A stretch of DNA of 64,000 nt. Origin: Polynucleobacter campilacus. Lineage in GTDB: Bacteria > Pseudomonadota > Gammaproteobacteria > Burkholderiales > Burkholderiaceae. The notes below the pieces were generated by a model that was not told where the DNA came from, did no database searches, and worked only from the letters and a program-made list of their open reading frames with translations. The stretch covers positions 186,001 to 250,000 of the forward strand of contig NZ_NGUP01000001.1 of NCBI RefSeq assembly GCF_002206625.1. The letters run 5' to 3'. Made by a program: the position numbers and the translations under genes. Below are positions 30,862-40,907 of the stretch, piece by piece (position 1 is the first letter of the stretch; each line of letters starts with the position of its first letter).

Positions 30862-31992
30862 TTGCAGGCACTTATTACACTTGCTGCATTTTTAGTCACC
30901 CTAGGCGTCCTCGTGAGCTTTCATGAGTTCGGACATTTTTTAGCAGCCCGCTTATGTGGAGTACGTGTGCTCCGATTCGCAGTTGGCTTTGGTAAGCCAG
31001 TATTCACTTATGTAGCGAGCAATAAAACGGAGTGGGTGATCGCCTCTATTCCTCTGGGCGGTTATGTGAAGTTGTTAGATGGTCGTGATAGTCAGCAAAC
31101 GATTACTGCCACAGATGAGCTAGAGGCTTTTGATCACAAACCACTGTGGCAGCGTTCCTCGATTGTTGCGGCCGGCCCATTTGCTAACTTCTTTTTAGCA
31201 GTCGTTTTATTTGCTGTGATTTATGTTTCTGGCGCACCACAATTGCCGGCGATATTAAAGGCCCCACCCGAAAACTCAGTGGCAGCCAAACTCGGTGTTG
31301 AAGGAGGGGATCGCGTGATTGGCTGGCAGACGCTAGCAAACTCAAATTCAGTACCGCTTTCCGGTGAATTTGAGCCTGTTCTCAGTTGGAATGCTTTGCG
31401 CTGGACTCTTTTAGACGCCCTTACTGATGAGACTGGATTTTCCTTAGAAATGCAGACTCCTTCGGGCAGTCGCTATATGAAGACCTTTTTAGCCAGGGAT
31501 TTACCTCAGATAAGCCCTCAAACTGACCCCATGCTGGCCCTTGGCATTTTGCCTAAGTCTGCGCCCCTGACGGATTGGGATCAGTTGAAGTTGGGCCCCT
31601 TTGATGCCATGGGATTTGCTAGCGAGAGGGTTTGGTTGATTACCAAGGTCTCCATAAGGCTAATGGCAGGGATTTTTACTGGGAATACCTCCGTAAAACA
31701 GCTGGGAGGCCCCTTAAGTATTGCCGATATGGCGGGTAAGTCTGCTCAGGTAGGTTGGCAGCCATTTTTTGCATTTTTAGCACTTATAAGTATTAGCATT
31801 GGCCTCTTGAATTTGCTCCCTTTTCCCATGTTAGATGGGGGGCAGCTCCTGTATGATGCATGGGAGTTAGTCGCTGGTAAGCGGATATCGATTTCGGTAC
31901 AAGAACAGTTCCAGAAGGTGGGCTTTTTACTACTAATTTCTTTGTCCCTTCTGGCCTTATTTAACGATTTACAACGCTACCTTTCACCTTGA
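30862..31992 (+). CDS. rseP: Site-2 zinc metalloprotease RseP, short form
   Basis: Intramembrane protease that cleaves anti-sigma factors such as RseA, activating the sigma-E envelope stress response. The zinc motif HEFGH is at residues 21-25 in the first membrane segment, and the C-terminal NLLPFPMLDGGQLL carries the third ligand. It is 376 residues, about 75 shorter than the two-PDZ E. coli protein, and only one PDZ-like region seems to fit between the membrane segments. The start is TTG at 30862, just before the first membrane helix. Its stop overlaps the bamA start by three bases. Confidence 0.94.
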   Translation: MQALITLAAFLVTLGVLVSFHEFGHFLAARLCGVRVLRFAVGFGKPVFTYVASNKTEWVIASIPLGGYVKLLDGRDSQQTITATDELEAFDHKPLWQRSSIVAAGPFANFFLAVVLFAVIYVSGAPQLPAILKAPPENSVAAKLGVEGGDRVIGWQTLANSNSVPLSGEFEPVLSWNALRWTLLDALTDETGFSLEMQTPSGSRYMKTFLARDLPQISPQTDPMLALGILPKSAPLTDWDQLKLGPFDAMGFASERVWLITKVSIRLMAGIFTGNTSVKQLGGPLSIADMAGKSAQVGWQPFFAFLALISISIGLLNLLPFPMLDGGQLLYDAWELVAGKRISISVQEQFQKVGFLLLISLSLLALFNDLQRYLSP

Positions 31993-34337
31993 ATTTTCTG
32001 ACCTCGCCTTTGCGTATTTCTACCCGCTTGATTGCTCAGCTTTTGTTGGTGATCACTGCTGCGCTCAGTTTAAATATTCATGCAGCTGAATCTTTTGTAG
32101 TTAAAGATATTCGTATCGAGGGATTACAGCGCGTAGAACCAGGTACGGTATTTAGTTATCTTTCTGTTCAGGTTGGAGATACTTTTACAGAAGAAAAGGG
32201 CGGAGACGCAATCAAAGCCTTGTATAGCACAGGCTTTTTTCGAGATGTGCAAATTCAAGCTCAGGGCGATATTCTGATTGTGATTGTCGAGGAGCGCCCA
32301 ACGGTTTCCCGTATCGAATTCACGGGGATGAAAGAGTTTGATCAAGAGATTGTGCGAAAGTCATTAAAGTCAGTAGGCGTTGCAGAAGCACGCTTTTATG
32401 ACAAGGCGATCATTGATAAGGCTGAGCAAGAGTTAAAGCGCCAGTATGTCGGTAAGGGCATGTATGCGGCTGAAGTGGTCGCTACGGTAACTCCTGTTGA
32501 ACGTAACCAGGTGGCGATTTATTTCAATATTGATGAAGGTCCAGTTGCCAAAATTCAAGAGATTAACTTTATTGGTAATGAAGTCTTTAGCGAAAGCACT
32601 CTTAAAAGTGAGATGCAATTGAAGACTGGTGGATGGTTATCTTGGTATAGCAAAGATAACTTGTATTCGAAGCAAAAGTTGACTGCTGACTTAGAGACTA
32701 TTCGTTCTTATTATTTAAATCGTGGATATCTTGAGTTTGTCATTGAGTCTACTCAGGTATCGATTACTCCAGATAAAAAAGGTGTTTACCTCACCATTAG
32801 TATTAAGGAAGGTAAAAAGTTCACAGTGAAGGGTGTACGTGTAGCTGGTGATACTTTGGGTAAAGAGGCCGAGTTAATGCAGTTGATTACATTGAAGCCG
32901 GGTGACACCTTTTCTTCTGCCAAGTTGACAGAAAGCACCAAGGCAATTGCTGAGATATTGGGCTCATATGGCTATGCTTTTGCAACTATTAATCCGCAGC
33001 CAGATGTGCGACGCGAGCAAGCTGAAGTTGATCTAACCCTAGTGATTGATCCGGGACGTCGTATTTATGTTCGCAATGTGAATATTTCTGGTAACGCAAA
33101 AACCCGTGACATCGTTATTCGTCGCGAGATGCGTCAGTTTGAGAGCTCTTGGTTTGATAGTGACAAGATCGATCTATCTAAAAAACGTTTAGGTCGCATG
33201 GGTTACTTTACTGAAACCGACATCACTACTGAGGATGTTCCTGGGTCTCCTGACCAGGTAGACGTTAAGGTAAAGGTGACTGAAAAACCAACGGGTGCGG
33301 TAACCATTGGTGCTGGATTCTCTTCCACAGAAAAATTAATTTTGTCAGCTGGTATCAATCAGGAAAATGCATTCGGTACTGGCACATCCGTTGGTTTGAA
33401 TTTTTCCATGGGTAAAGTGAATCAAAATCTCGCTTTTTCTAACTATGATCCTTACTTTACTGAAGATGGCATTAGTCGTTATACCGACTTGTACTATCGC
33501 TCTGCAAAGCCGCTCTATTACGCTGGAGATCCTAACTACCAAATCAAGTCAGTAGGCTCAAACATTAAATTTGGCGTTCCTTATACCGAAGTAGATAGGG
33601 TGTTTTTTGGAACTGGTATAGAGGCCTTCCGAATTAGCACTTCTTCGAATACACCGCAGCCGTATCTCAACTATGCAATGGATTACGGCATTCCTTCACC
33701 CGGTTACCCTGGCACTTTAACCACTTATAACGTGCCCTTGACTGTGGGTTGGGCACGCGATGGTCGTGATAGCGCATTAATTCCGTCGGAAGGTTCATTG
33801 CAGCAGCTATCTGGTGAGGTCGGTACACCAGTTGGTGACCTGACTTTCTATCGATTGTTTGGGCAGTACCAGAAATATCACTCTTTCTCAAAAGGCAATA
33901 TTTTGTCCTTCAATGGTGAAGTGGGGTATGGCGAGGCATATGGCACTAAACCATTCCCTATTACCAAAAACTATTATGTCGGTGGTATTGGCTCTGTACG
34001 TGGTTATGCTCCGGGATCCTTGGGTCCCCAGTACTACAACTACAATATAGGCTCTTACCAAGCCACTGGTGGTCAGTCTAAGATCGTCAGTAACGTGGAA
34101 TATACCTTCCCAGTTCCTGGGTCTGGCGTAGATAAAACCCTGCGTTTATTTACCTTCGTTGACGGCGGTAATGCCTTTGGGGAAAATATCAACTTAGTCT
34201 TAAAATATTCCTACGGATTAGGTTTATCATGGATATCACCGTTAGGACCTTTGAAATTTAGTTACGGTATCCCGTATAAATCTCTACCAACAGACAACGT
34301 CCAGCGATTGCAATTCCAGGTAGGTACGGCGTTTTAA
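31989..34337 (+). CDS. bamA: Outer membrane protein assembly factor BamA
   Basis: Central component of the BAM complex, which folds and inserts beta-barrel proteins into the outer membrane. A signal peptide (residues about 1-32, cleaved after HAA) precedes five POTRA domains (about 33-435) and a 16-strand barrel ending in phenylalanine (VGTAF). The VRGY motif of the L6 loop appears as GSVRGYAPG. The 782 residues fit the family. The TTG start overlaps the rseP stop. Followed by the periplasmic chaperone skp, its usual partner. Confidence 0.97.
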   Translation: MNFLTSPLRISTRLIAQLLLVITAALSLNIHAAESFVVKDIRIEGLQRVEPGTVFSYLSVQVGDTFTEEKGGDAIKALYSTGFFRDVQIQAQGDILIVIVEERPTVSRIEFTGMKEFDQEIVRKSLKSVGVAEARFYDKAIIDKAEQELKRQYVGKGMYAAEVVATVTPVERNQVAIYFNIDEGPVAKIQEINFIGNEVFSESTLKSEMQLKTGGWLSWYSKDNLYSKQKLTADLETIRSYYLNRGYLEFVIESTQVSITPDKKGVYLTISIKEGKKFTVKGVRVAGDTLGKEAELMQLITLKPGDTFSSAKLTESTKAIAEILGSYGYAFATINPQPDVRREQAEVDLTLVIDPGRRIYVRNVNISGNAKTRDIVIRREMRQFESSWFDSDKIDLSKKRLGRMGYFTETDITTEDVPGSPDQVDVKVKVTEKPTGAVTIGAGFSSTEKLILSAGINQENAFGTGTSVGLNFSMGKVNQNLAFSNYDPYFTEDGISRYTDLYYRSAKPLYYAGDPNYQIKSVGSNIKFGVPYTEVDRVFFGTGIEAFRISTSSNTPQPYLNYAMDYGIPSPGYPGTLTTYNVPLTVGWARDGRDSALIPSEGSLQQLSGEVGTPVGDLTFYRLFGQYQKYHSFSKGNILSFNGEVGYGEAYGTKPFPITKNYYVGGIGSVRGYAPGSLGPQYYNYNIGSYQATGGQSKIVSNVEYTFPVPGSGVDKTLRLFTFVDGGNAFGENINLVLKYSYGLGLSWISPLGPLKFSYGIPYKSLPTDNVQRLQFQVGTAF

Positions 34338-34354
34338 TTGTTTAAGGAAAGATT

Positions 34355-34882
34355 ATGAAGTTTTATCACTCTTCAAAATGGATTCAAGTTGGCATCATTG
34401 CTGCAATGGCGGCGATGATTGCCCCACAAGTTTTTGCTCAGGATGCAGGAGCCAGAATTGGCGCTGTCAATGTTGATAAAGTATTTAACGAATCCAATAT
34501 TGCCAAACAAAGTCAGGCCAAAATCGAAAAAGATTTTTCTAAACGCCAAAATGACATCAGAGATGCTGCAGGAAAGATAAAAGCTGCAGCTGAGAAATTG
34601 GAGCGAGATGCTCCTGTGATGAATGAGACTGAGCGGGTACGTCGTCAACGTGAGCTGGCCGAGCAAGATCGCGAACTGCAACGTAAGCAACGTGAGTTTA
34701 CAGAAGACCTTAATCAAAGAAACTTTGAGGACCGTGCCAAGATTGCTGAGAAGGCTAATATTGCGCTCAAACAGGTTGCTGAGCAAAAAAAATTAGATAT
34801 CATCATCCAGGATCCTCCTTACGCAAATCCTAAGGTTGATGTTACTGATGAAATCATCAGGGTTTTAAATAGCCTAAAGTAA
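34355..34882 (+). CDS. skp: Periplasmic chaperone OmpH/Skp
   Basis: Trimeric chaperone that carries unfolded outer-membrane proteins across the periplasm to BamA. The signal peptide (about residues 1-29, cleaved after FAQ) is followed by [16 protein letters not shown] and a long charged coiled-coil section (about 55-150), which in the fold makes the tentacles. The C-terminal beta strand contains [13 protein letters not shown]. Length 175. It lies between bamA and lpxD, the normal order. Confidence 0.93.
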   Translation: MKFYHSSKWIQVGIIAAMAAMIAPQVFAQDAGARIGAVNVDKVFNESNIAKQSQAKIEKDFSKRQNDIRDAAGKIKAAAEKLERDAPVMNETERVRRQRELAEQDRELQRKQREFTEDLNQRNFEDRAKIAEKANIALKQVAEQKKLDIIIQDPPYANPKVDVTDEIIRVLNSLK

Positions 34883-34886
34883 ATTT

Positions 34887-35954
34887 ATGCCGACTGCCAT
34901 CGAGCTGGCCGAACAGTTTCAAGCAAGCTTGGTGGGGGAAGCCTCCCGAGTACTGATTGGCCTCGCTCCTCTGGAGCGGGCGCAATCGAACCAAATATCT
35001 TTCCTCTCCAATCCACTATATCGCCAACAGGCCAGTGATAGTCTTGCAGGGGCATTGATTGTTAGCAAAGCTGATTTAGAGTTTTTACAAGCGAATCCAA
35101 GTGCTAACTCATCAAAACGAGTTTACTTTGTCTCTAAAAACCCTTACGCAACTTTTGCCAGAATGGCGCAGTTTTTTGCAAAAGAAGGCTCGCCAACATA
35201 CCCCCCTGGAATACATCCAAGCGCTGTGATAGATTCCACGGCCGTTGTTCCCGCTTCATGCCATATTGGACCCTTCGTACAAATTGGTGCCGGCGTAAAG
35301 TTAGGCGAGCGTATATCAATTTTGGGAAATTCTTCGATTGCTAGAGATAGCGCCATTGCGAGCGATACGCTGATTTACCCTTCAGTTTCGATTTATTGCG
35401 GCACTCATATCGGTGAGCGCTGCATTATTCATAGTGGTGCTGTGATTGGTGCTGATGGTTTTGGATTTGCACCAGATTTTTCTGCAACCGGCGGAGAGTG
35501 GGTCAAAATTCCACAAACTGGCACGGTGGTCATTGGCAATGATGTCGAGATTGGTGCCTCAACCACGATTGATCGTGGTGCTATGAGTGACACTATGATT
35601 GGCTCGGGAACTAAAATCGATAATCAAGTACAAATCGCGCACAACGTCACTGTTGGTGAGTGCTGTGTGATTGCAGGGTGTGCCGCTATTTCGGGTAGTA
35701 CGAAAATTGGTAATTTCTGCATTATTGGAGGCGCTTCGAATTTTGCAGGGCATCTTACGATTGCTGATAGAACTACGGTTTCTGGTAATACCTCAATTAT
35801 TCGCTCTATAACTGAGCCAGGACAGCATTTTACGGGCGTTTACCCCTCAATGCCCCATAGCGCCTGGGAGAAAAATGCAGCGATCTTGCGTGGCCTAGAT
35901 AAAATACGTCAACGTTTGCGTTTATTGGATAAGAGCAAGGGTTCGGGATCTTAA
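34887..35954 (+). CDS. lpxD: UDP-3-O-acylglucosamine N-acyltransferase LpxD
   Basis: Third step of lipid A synthesis: adds the second hydroxyacyl chain to UDP-3-O-acyl-glucosamine. An N-terminal uridine-binding domain (about 1-105) is followed by a hexapeptide left-handed beta-helix (about 110-300), for example DGFGFAPDF near 190 and the DRGAMSDT segment. The catalytic His is in QIAHNVTVG near 250. The 355 residues are normal. Part of the lpxD-fabZ-lpxA-lpxB block. Confidence 0.96.
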   Translation: MPTAIELAEQFQASLVGEASRVLIGLAPLERAQSNQISFLSNPLYRQQASDSLAGALIVSKADLEFLQANPSANSSKRVYFVSKNPYATFARMAQFFAKEGSPTYPPGIHPSAVIDSTAVVPASCHIGPFVQIGAGVKLGERISILGNSSIARDSAIASDTLIYPSVSIYCGTHIGERCIIHSGAVIGADGFGFAPDFSATGGEWVKIPQTGTVVIGNDVEIGASTTIDRGAMSDTMIGSGTKIDNQVQIAHNVTVGECCVIAGCAAISGSTKIGNFCIIGGASNFAGHLTIADRTTVSGNTSIIRSITEPGQHFTGVYPSMPHSAWEKNAAILRGLDKIRQRLRLLDKSKGSGS

Positions 35955-36000
35955 GATCCGCCAGTAATTAAATTTATATTAACTTTTAAGTAGGTACCCC

Positions 36001-36450
36001 ATGAGCAAGCCAATTGCGATCGATATCAATAAGATTCTGAAGTTATTGCCGCATCGCTATCCATTTTTGCTGGTAGATCGTGTGCTCGAAATTACGCCAC
36101 GTGAATCTATTACTGCATTAAAGAACGTCACAATGAATGAGCCATTCTTTCAGGGGCATTTCCCAGATTTTCCGGTAATGCCGGGAGTGCTCATTATTGA
36201 GGCTTTGGCGCAAACTGCTGCATTGCTCACTTTTTCAGAAGAGCGCGCAGAGGATGCTATTTATTATTTCGCCGGAATTGATAATGCCCGCTTTAAAAAG
36301 CCAGTTCTGCCAGGTGACCAGCTCATTATGACTGCCAAGTTAGAGCGCGGCCGTGCCGGTATTTATAAGTTTTCTGTACTAGCAACGGTAGATGGTGAGA
36401 TTGCGGCTGAAGCAAATATCACTTGTGCGGTTCGTACGAAAGGCGCGTAA
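36001..36450 (+). CDS. fabZ: 3-hydroxyacyl-ACP dehydratase FabZ
   Basis: Dehydrates 3-hydroxyacyl-ACP in fatty acid elongation; it competes with LpxA and LpxD for hydroxymyristoyl-ACP, so its place here links fatty acid and lipid A supply. The hot-dog fold shows [13 protein letters not shown], catalytic H53 in [13 protein letters not shown] and E67 in LIIEALAQ. Length 149. Its stop codon overlaps the lpxA ATG (TAATG). Confidence 0.98.
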   Translation: MSKPIAIDINKILKLLPHRYPFLLVDRVLEITPRESITALKNVTMNEPFFQGHFPDFPVMPGVLIIEALAQTAALLTFSEERAEDAIYYFAGIDNARFKKPVLPGDQLIMTAKLERGRAGIYKFSVLATVDGEIAAEANITCAVRTKGA

Positions 36451-37247
36451 TGACTCGGATTCATGCATCCGCTGTAGTTGATAGCAAAGCGGAGTTGGCT
36501 AGCGATGTTGAGATTGGCCCTTACTCTGTTGTCGGCCCTAATGTCAAGATTGGTGCCGGCACTAAAGTAGGCTCACATACCGTGATTGAGGGTTATACGA
36601 CTATCGGCAAAGAGAATAATTTTGCGCACTTTGCTGCCATTGGTGGCCCGCCTCAGGATATGAAATACCGCGGCGAACCTACTCAACTCATTATTGGTGA
36701 TCGCAATACAGTACGTGAGTTCACAACCATTCATACCGGCACAGCGCAAGACGAAGGTATCACTCGTATTGGAAGTGATAACTGGATCATGTCTTATGTG
36801 CATATTGCGCATGATTGCCAGATAGGTAATCACACCATCTTCTCTAGTAATGCACAAATTGCAGGCCACGTTCACGTTGATGACTGGGCGATTATGGGCG
36901 GTATGTCTGGAGTACATCAGTTTGTTCGCATTGGACAGCATGTCATGTTAGGCGGAGCTTCTGTTTTAGTTCAAGATATTCCGCCATTTGTGATTGCAGC
37001 TGGTGACAAGGCTAGCCCTCATGGAATTAACGTTGAGGGTCTCAAGCGCCGTGGATTTTCAAGTGAAACGATTTCTGCATTGCGCCAGGCCTACAAAGTG
37101 CTATATAAAGATGGGCTCAGTTTTGAGGATGCCAAGGTAGAGATTCAAAAAATGATCACTGTACATGCAGCGGATGCTGCTACTGCAGAAAAACTCGCTC
37201 AGTTTCATGATTTCATTGCCGCCTCCACGCGCGGCATCATTCGCTAA
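36450..37247 (+). CDS. lpxA: UDP-N-acetylglucosamine acyltransferase LpxA
   Basis: First step of lipid A synthesis. The hexapeptide beta-helix spans about residues 1-185 and a helical C-terminus follows. The catalytic His lies in [12 protein letters not shown] (about residue 120), and [14 protein letters not shown] is a landmark. The frame is open from 36423, but the conserved start [10 protein letters not shown] is the ATG at 36450, overlapping the fabZ stop; the protein is then 265 residues as expected. Confidence 0.97.
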   Translation: MTRIHASAVVDSKAELASDVEIGPYSVVGPNVKIGAGTKVGSHTVIEGYTTIGKENNFAHFAAIGGPPQDMKYRGEPTQLIIGDRNTVREFTTIHTGTAQDEGITRIGSDNWIMSYVHIAHDCQIGNHTIFSSNAQIAGHVHVDDWAIMGGMSGVHQFVRIGQHVMLGGASVLVQDIPPFVIAAGDKASPHGINVEGLKRRGFSSETISALRQAYKVLYKDGLSFEDAKVEIQKMITVHAADAATAEKLAQFHDFIAASTRGIIR

Positions 37248-37256
37248 GGCTTTACT

Positions 37257-38462
37257 TTGCCTAAGTTAGCTTGTGTAGCGGGCGAACCCTCTGGTGATTT
37301 GCTTGCTGCACCAGTCCTAAGCGCATTGAACCAAATTCCAGATATGGCCGACCTAGAGGTCTATGGCATCGGTGGTCCTCGCATGCAAGCTCAGGGCATG
37401 CGTTCCGATTGGCCTATGGAGACCTTAAGTGTTCGAGGCTATGTTGAGGCAATCAAACAGCTTCCTGCTATTTTGAAGCTCCGCAAAGAGCTCATCCAAC
37501 ATCTGACAGGTGAAGGGCGCCCAGATGTGTATTTAGGAGTAGATGCTCCAGACTTTAATTTAGGTGTTGAGCTCCACTTACGCAAAGCGGGTATTCCAAC
37601 TTTACATTTAGTTTCGCCATCGATTTGGGCGTGGAGAGCGGGGCGTATTAAGAAGATTTCTCAGGCTGTCGAGCGCATGCTATGTATTTTCCCTTTTGAA
37701 ACTGAAATCTATGATCGGGCAGGTGTAGCCTCGACTTATGTGGGTCACCCGCTAGCAAGTGAAATTCCACTTGAGCCAAATACAAAGCAGGCCCGAGAAA
37801 AAATTACAAAAGAATTAAAACTATCGAGTAACTTACTCGATAGTATTGTGATTGCAGTATTGCCTGGCAGTCGTAGTTCAGAGATTGAGCTCATTGCCCC
37901 AGTATTTTTTGAAACGATGCATTTACTGAGCGAGAAATTAAAAGGACAGAAACTCCAGTTTTTAATTCCGGTTGCTACTCCACGATTACGTGTCCCCCTG
38001 GAGGAGCTTCTGCTTCAGGCTAAAAATCTAAATCCTGATATTCAGATTCAATTACTAGATGGTATGGCTGATGAAGTATTAGAGGCTTCAGATGTGGTGT
38101 TAATTGCTAGCGGTACAGCCACATTACAAGCAGCCCTGTGGAAAAAACCCATGGTGATTTCTTACAAGGTGCCTTGGTTAACTGCACAAATCATGAAACG
38201 TCAGGGCTACTTGCCGTATGTTGGTTTGCCAAATATTTTATGTGGTGAATTTGTGGTTCCAGAGTTGTTACAAAATGAGGCTACTGCAGAAAAGTTAGCC
38301 CAAGCTCTCATGGATTGGTTAAATCATCCTAATAAAGTTGCCGAACTCAAGGCACGGTTCTCTCAAATGCATGAGACACTCCGTCGTCCAACTGGCCTCT
38401 TGGTTGCACAGGCAGTCGCTCAAACGATTACAAACAGTCGTCAGAAAAGGGTTCAGTCGTGA
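37257..38462 (+). CDS. lpxB: Lipid A disaccharide synthase LpxB
   Basis: Glycosyltransferase (GT19) that joins UDP-2,3-diacylglucosamine and lipid X into the lipid A disaccharide at the inner membrane. The N-terminal [12 protein letters not shown], the [12 protein letters not shown] motif near 120, LPGSRSSEI near 204 and the [11 protein letters not shown] motif near 285 are all present. Length 401. The start is TTG at 37257, directly before the conserved N-terminus. Its end overlaps the rnhB start by four bases. Confidence 0.96.
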   Translation: MPKLACVAGEPSGDLLAAPVLSALNQIPDMADLEVYGIGGPRMQAQGMRSDWPMETLSVRGYVEAIKQLPAILKLRKELIQHLTGEGRPDVYLGVDAPDFNLGVELHLRKAGIPTLHLVSPSIWAWRAGRIKKISQAVERMLCIFPFETEIYDRAGVASTYVGHPLASEIPLEPNTKQAREKITKELKLSSNLLDSIVIAVLPGSRSSEIELIAPVFFETMHLLSEKLKGQKLQFLIPVATPRLRVPLEELLLQAKNLNPDIQIQLLDGMADEVLEASDVVLIASGTATLQAALWKKPMVISYKVPWLTAQIMKRQGYLPYVGLPNILCGEFVVPELLQNEATAEKLAQALMDWLNHPNKVAELKARFSQMHETLRRPTGLLVAQAVAQTITNSRQKRVQS

Positions 38463-39052
38463 GTCTGATTTGGATCTGCGGGGTTGACGAGGTAGGGCGC
38501 GGGCCATTGGTTGGGGCGGTCGTGGCAGGGGCGGTAGTACTTGACCCAAACAATCCCATCGAAGGCTTAAGAGACTCCAAGAAACTGACTCCTGCAAGGC
38601 GCGAGTTTCTCTATGAACAAATCATGGAGAAAGCTAAAGCCTGGGGCGTTGGCGAAGCTAGCCCTGCAGAGATTGACGATATTAATATTTTGCAAGCCAC
38701 CATGTTAGCGATGAGACGGGCGATCGAGGATTTAACAATACGATTAGGCGCTTGGCCAGATAAAGCACTCATTGATGGTAATCGCTGCCCTGAGTTACCG
38801 ATATCTGCTGAGGCAATTATTAAAGGGGATTCCAAAGAGCCGGCGATTTCAGCGGCATCTATCATCGCGAAAGTAACGCGCGATCGCCAGATGCAAGCAT
38901 TAGATAAGCTCCATCCACAGTATGGATTTGCACAGCATATGGGTTACCCAACGGAGGCCCACTTTGCTGCTCTTAAAGAATTCGGTGCATGCGCTGAGCA
39001 TCGCAGAAGTTTTTCTCCTGTACGAAGAGTTCTTGAAGGCGTTACAAGTTAG
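38459..39052 (+). CDS. rnhB: Ribonuclease HII
   Basis: Removes ribonucleotides from DNA by cutting at the 5' side of an embedded ribonucleotide. The catalytic motif DEVGRGPL includes D10 and E11. [21 protein letters not shown] is the second conserved block (about residues 120-140), and YPTEAHF the third. Length 197. The GTG start overlaps the lpxB stop; lpxB-rnhB is a widespread order. Confidence 0.97.
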   Translation: MSLIWICGVDEVGRGPLVGAVVAGAVVLDPNNPIEGLRDSKKLTPARREFLYEQIMEKAKAWGVGEASPAEIDDINILQATMLAMRRAIEDLTIRLGAWPDKALIDGNRCPELPISAEAIIKGDSKEPAISAASIIAKVTRDRQMQALDKLHPQYGFAQHMGYPTEAHFAALKEFGACAEHRRSFSPVRRVLEGVTS

Positions 39053-39054
39053 TC

Positions 39055-39876
39055 ATGAACTTCGACCTTATTACTTCTAAAGAAAATCCTCTATTTAAGG
39101 AGATTCGCAACCTCCAGGCGACTGGCTCAAAGGGTCAGAAGGCAAGGCTCGCCAGTGGCCAGGCCCTGTTGGAGGGCATTCATCTCGTACAAACCTGGGT
39201 GGGTGATCCTGCCCTCAAGATTTTGCTTACTTCTGATCTTGGCCTTCAGAATATAGAAATCTCACAGGTAGTATATGAACATATAGAAATATGTCCTGAT
39301 ACCAAGGTTTATCAACTCGATAGTTCCTTATGGGATTTACTGAGTGAGTTAGTAAATGCGCCCCATATTGCTGGTCTGCTGGATCTACCAAAATCTTGCT
39401 TAACTCCGCCACAATCGATCGCTACACTTGCTGGAGATGTACTTATCCTAGACCGCATTCAAGATGCGGGGAATGTGGGATCTATCTTGCGAACAGCTGC
39501 TGCCGCAGGGTTCACCCAGGTCATTGCTACAACGGGTTGCGCACACTTATGGTCTAGCAAAGTATTGCGAGCTGGTATGGGCTCACACCGCCTATTAGAT
39601 CTGTATGAAGGTTGGTCAAATCAGCAAGTGCTCAGTGCAGTGACGGCCCCAATGTTGGCTGCTACTGCAGATGCTGAACAGGATCTCTACTCCCTTAATC
39701 AAGAGTTACTCCATCCAGTGGCTTGGGTGATGGGTAGTGAAGGACAAGGAGTTTCTGAAGTTCTTCTGGCTCAAGCCAAGGGAATATCCATTCCAATGGA
39801 CCCCAGGGTTGAGTCGCTCAATGTTTCTACGGCTGCTGCCATCTGTCTATTTGAGACAATGCGCATAAGACAGTAG
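39055..39876 (+). CDS. SpoU/TrmH-family RNA 2'-O-methyltransferase
   Basis: RNA ribose methyltransferase of the knotted SPOUT fold. The three family motifs are in order: DAGNVGSILRTAAAAGF near residue 140, VMGSEGQGVS near 225 and PMDPRVESLNVSTAAA near 245. An N-terminal substrate-binding domain (about 1-100) resembles RlmB-type enzymes. The exact RNA target (23S rRNA or tRNA) cannot be read from the sequence. It starts two bases after the rnhB stop and ends the long plus-strand run; no terminator is visible before the convergent gene. Confidence 0.93.
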   Translation: MNFDLITSKENPLFKEIRNLQATGSKGQKARLASGQALLEGIHLVQTWVGDPALKILLTSDLGLQNIEISQVVYEHIEICPDTKVYQLDSSLWDLLSELVNAPHIAGLLDLPKSCLTPPQSIATLAGDVLILDRIQDAGNVGSILRTAAAAGFTQVIATTGCAHLWSSKVLRAGMGSHRLLDLYEGWSNQQVLSAVTAPMLAATADAEQDLYSLNQELLHPVAWVMGSEGQGVSEVLLAQAKGISIPMDPRVESLNVSTAAAICLFETMRIRQ

Positions 39877-39899
39877 TACTCAGGATATTTCTAAATAAT

Positions 39900-40850
39900 T
39901 TAAAAGCTTGCCGCTAATCCGATTGAAGTACCTCGAACATTTAGACCAAATTGATAACGAAAGACTAATCGTATCCGGGTAAAAATGGGATCTGATGCAC
40001 TTCTATCAAGTTCAACACCAGTTCCAATGGATGATAGCGAACTAAAGCCAAGGGCTCCACGCAAATTTCCCAAGAATTGCGTATTAGCAACTTCAAAAAC
40101 AGCTCTTACGGGCCTATCTAAGGCCATAAAAGGCGTAGGAATTCTGCTGCGCGCCCATAGAGACGCACTTTGGGAGTCTGCAGATCCTTGGACTGCTGCA
40201 GAGCTATCAAAAGTTTGAAGGGCGATATTGGTGTAACGAAGCTCAACATCAATTTCTTGATCAGGTTTGTAGTTCTCATAGTCGAGCATGACTGATCCGC
40301 CTAGCCCATAGGAGTTCATGCGACCACTATTTATAAACTGCAGATTAATGTCTCGATTATTGTTAATGTAGCGTGTAGCGATGGAAGCATCACTTTCCAA
40401 ATGGCCAAGCATGAAGTTAGCTATCGGCCTAAATCGTAATTGATCTGTAATCGGAAAATCCCAGCCAACTCCACCAGTGCCTGTAATGCTATTCCAATAC
40501 ATGGGAATATTGACGGACTTACTGCCAACTCCATCAGTAAAGGTTGGGTTGTAGCGACTTAAAGCTAGCGTTCCTTCTAGGTAAAGCGGGAAGTTGGCGC
40601 TGATCCGATCACCGCCGCCCAATGATGTCATTTGTAAATCGGCTCTATCTCCACTGCCACTATTAATTTTGAGATTTCCTGTTGTGACATCCGGCGTTAG
40701 CGAGTACCCAACAATGGTCATTAAGGCATCAGCCCTTTTCTTTAAATAGTTCGTTCCCGTATCTTGAAGCGGAGTTTGACCATAGGCATATTGCGCAATA
40801 CCTAAGGTGTATAAGCATGCTAGAAAGAGGCGCTGAATCCAATGAGCCAT
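39900..40850 (-). CDS. Predicted outer-membrane beta-barrel protein (autotransporter-barrel-like)
   Basis: A 316-residue exported protein with a signal peptide (about residues 1-24, cleaved after AYG). The remainder is a run of alternating amphipathic strands. The final residues, ending in Phe (GLAASF), are the usual C-terminal signal recognised by BamA. The general look is a stand-alone autotransporter-type barrel without a passenger. No closer function is visible. It stands alone between the SpoU-family gene and ppsR, on the opposite strand to the envelope run. Confidence 0.65.
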   Translation of the reverse strand: MAHWIQRLFLACLYTLGIAQYAYGQTPLQDTGTNYLKKRADALMTIVGYSLTPDVTTGNLKINSGSGDRADLQMTSLGGGDRISANFPLYLEGTLALSRYNPTFTDGVGSKSVNIPMYWNSITGTGGVGWDFPITDQLRFRPIANFMLGHLESDASIATRYINNNRDINLQFINSGRMNSYGLGGSVMLDYENYKPDQEIDVELRYTNIALQTFDSSAAVQGSADSQSASLWARSRIPTPFMALDRPVRAVFEVANTQFLGNLRGALGFSSLSSIGTGVELDRSASDPIFTRIRLVFRYQFGLNVRGTSIGLAASF

Positions 40851-40907
40851 GTAAATGATTTAAGCCAAACTCTTGTTTTGTCGAAAATGATGCTAAAAAA
40901 TAGCGCT

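Noticed and set aside
40885..40907. GCTA-AAAAA-TAGC as the ppsR terminator
   Set aside because: A four-pair AT-rich stem without a following T run is too weak.
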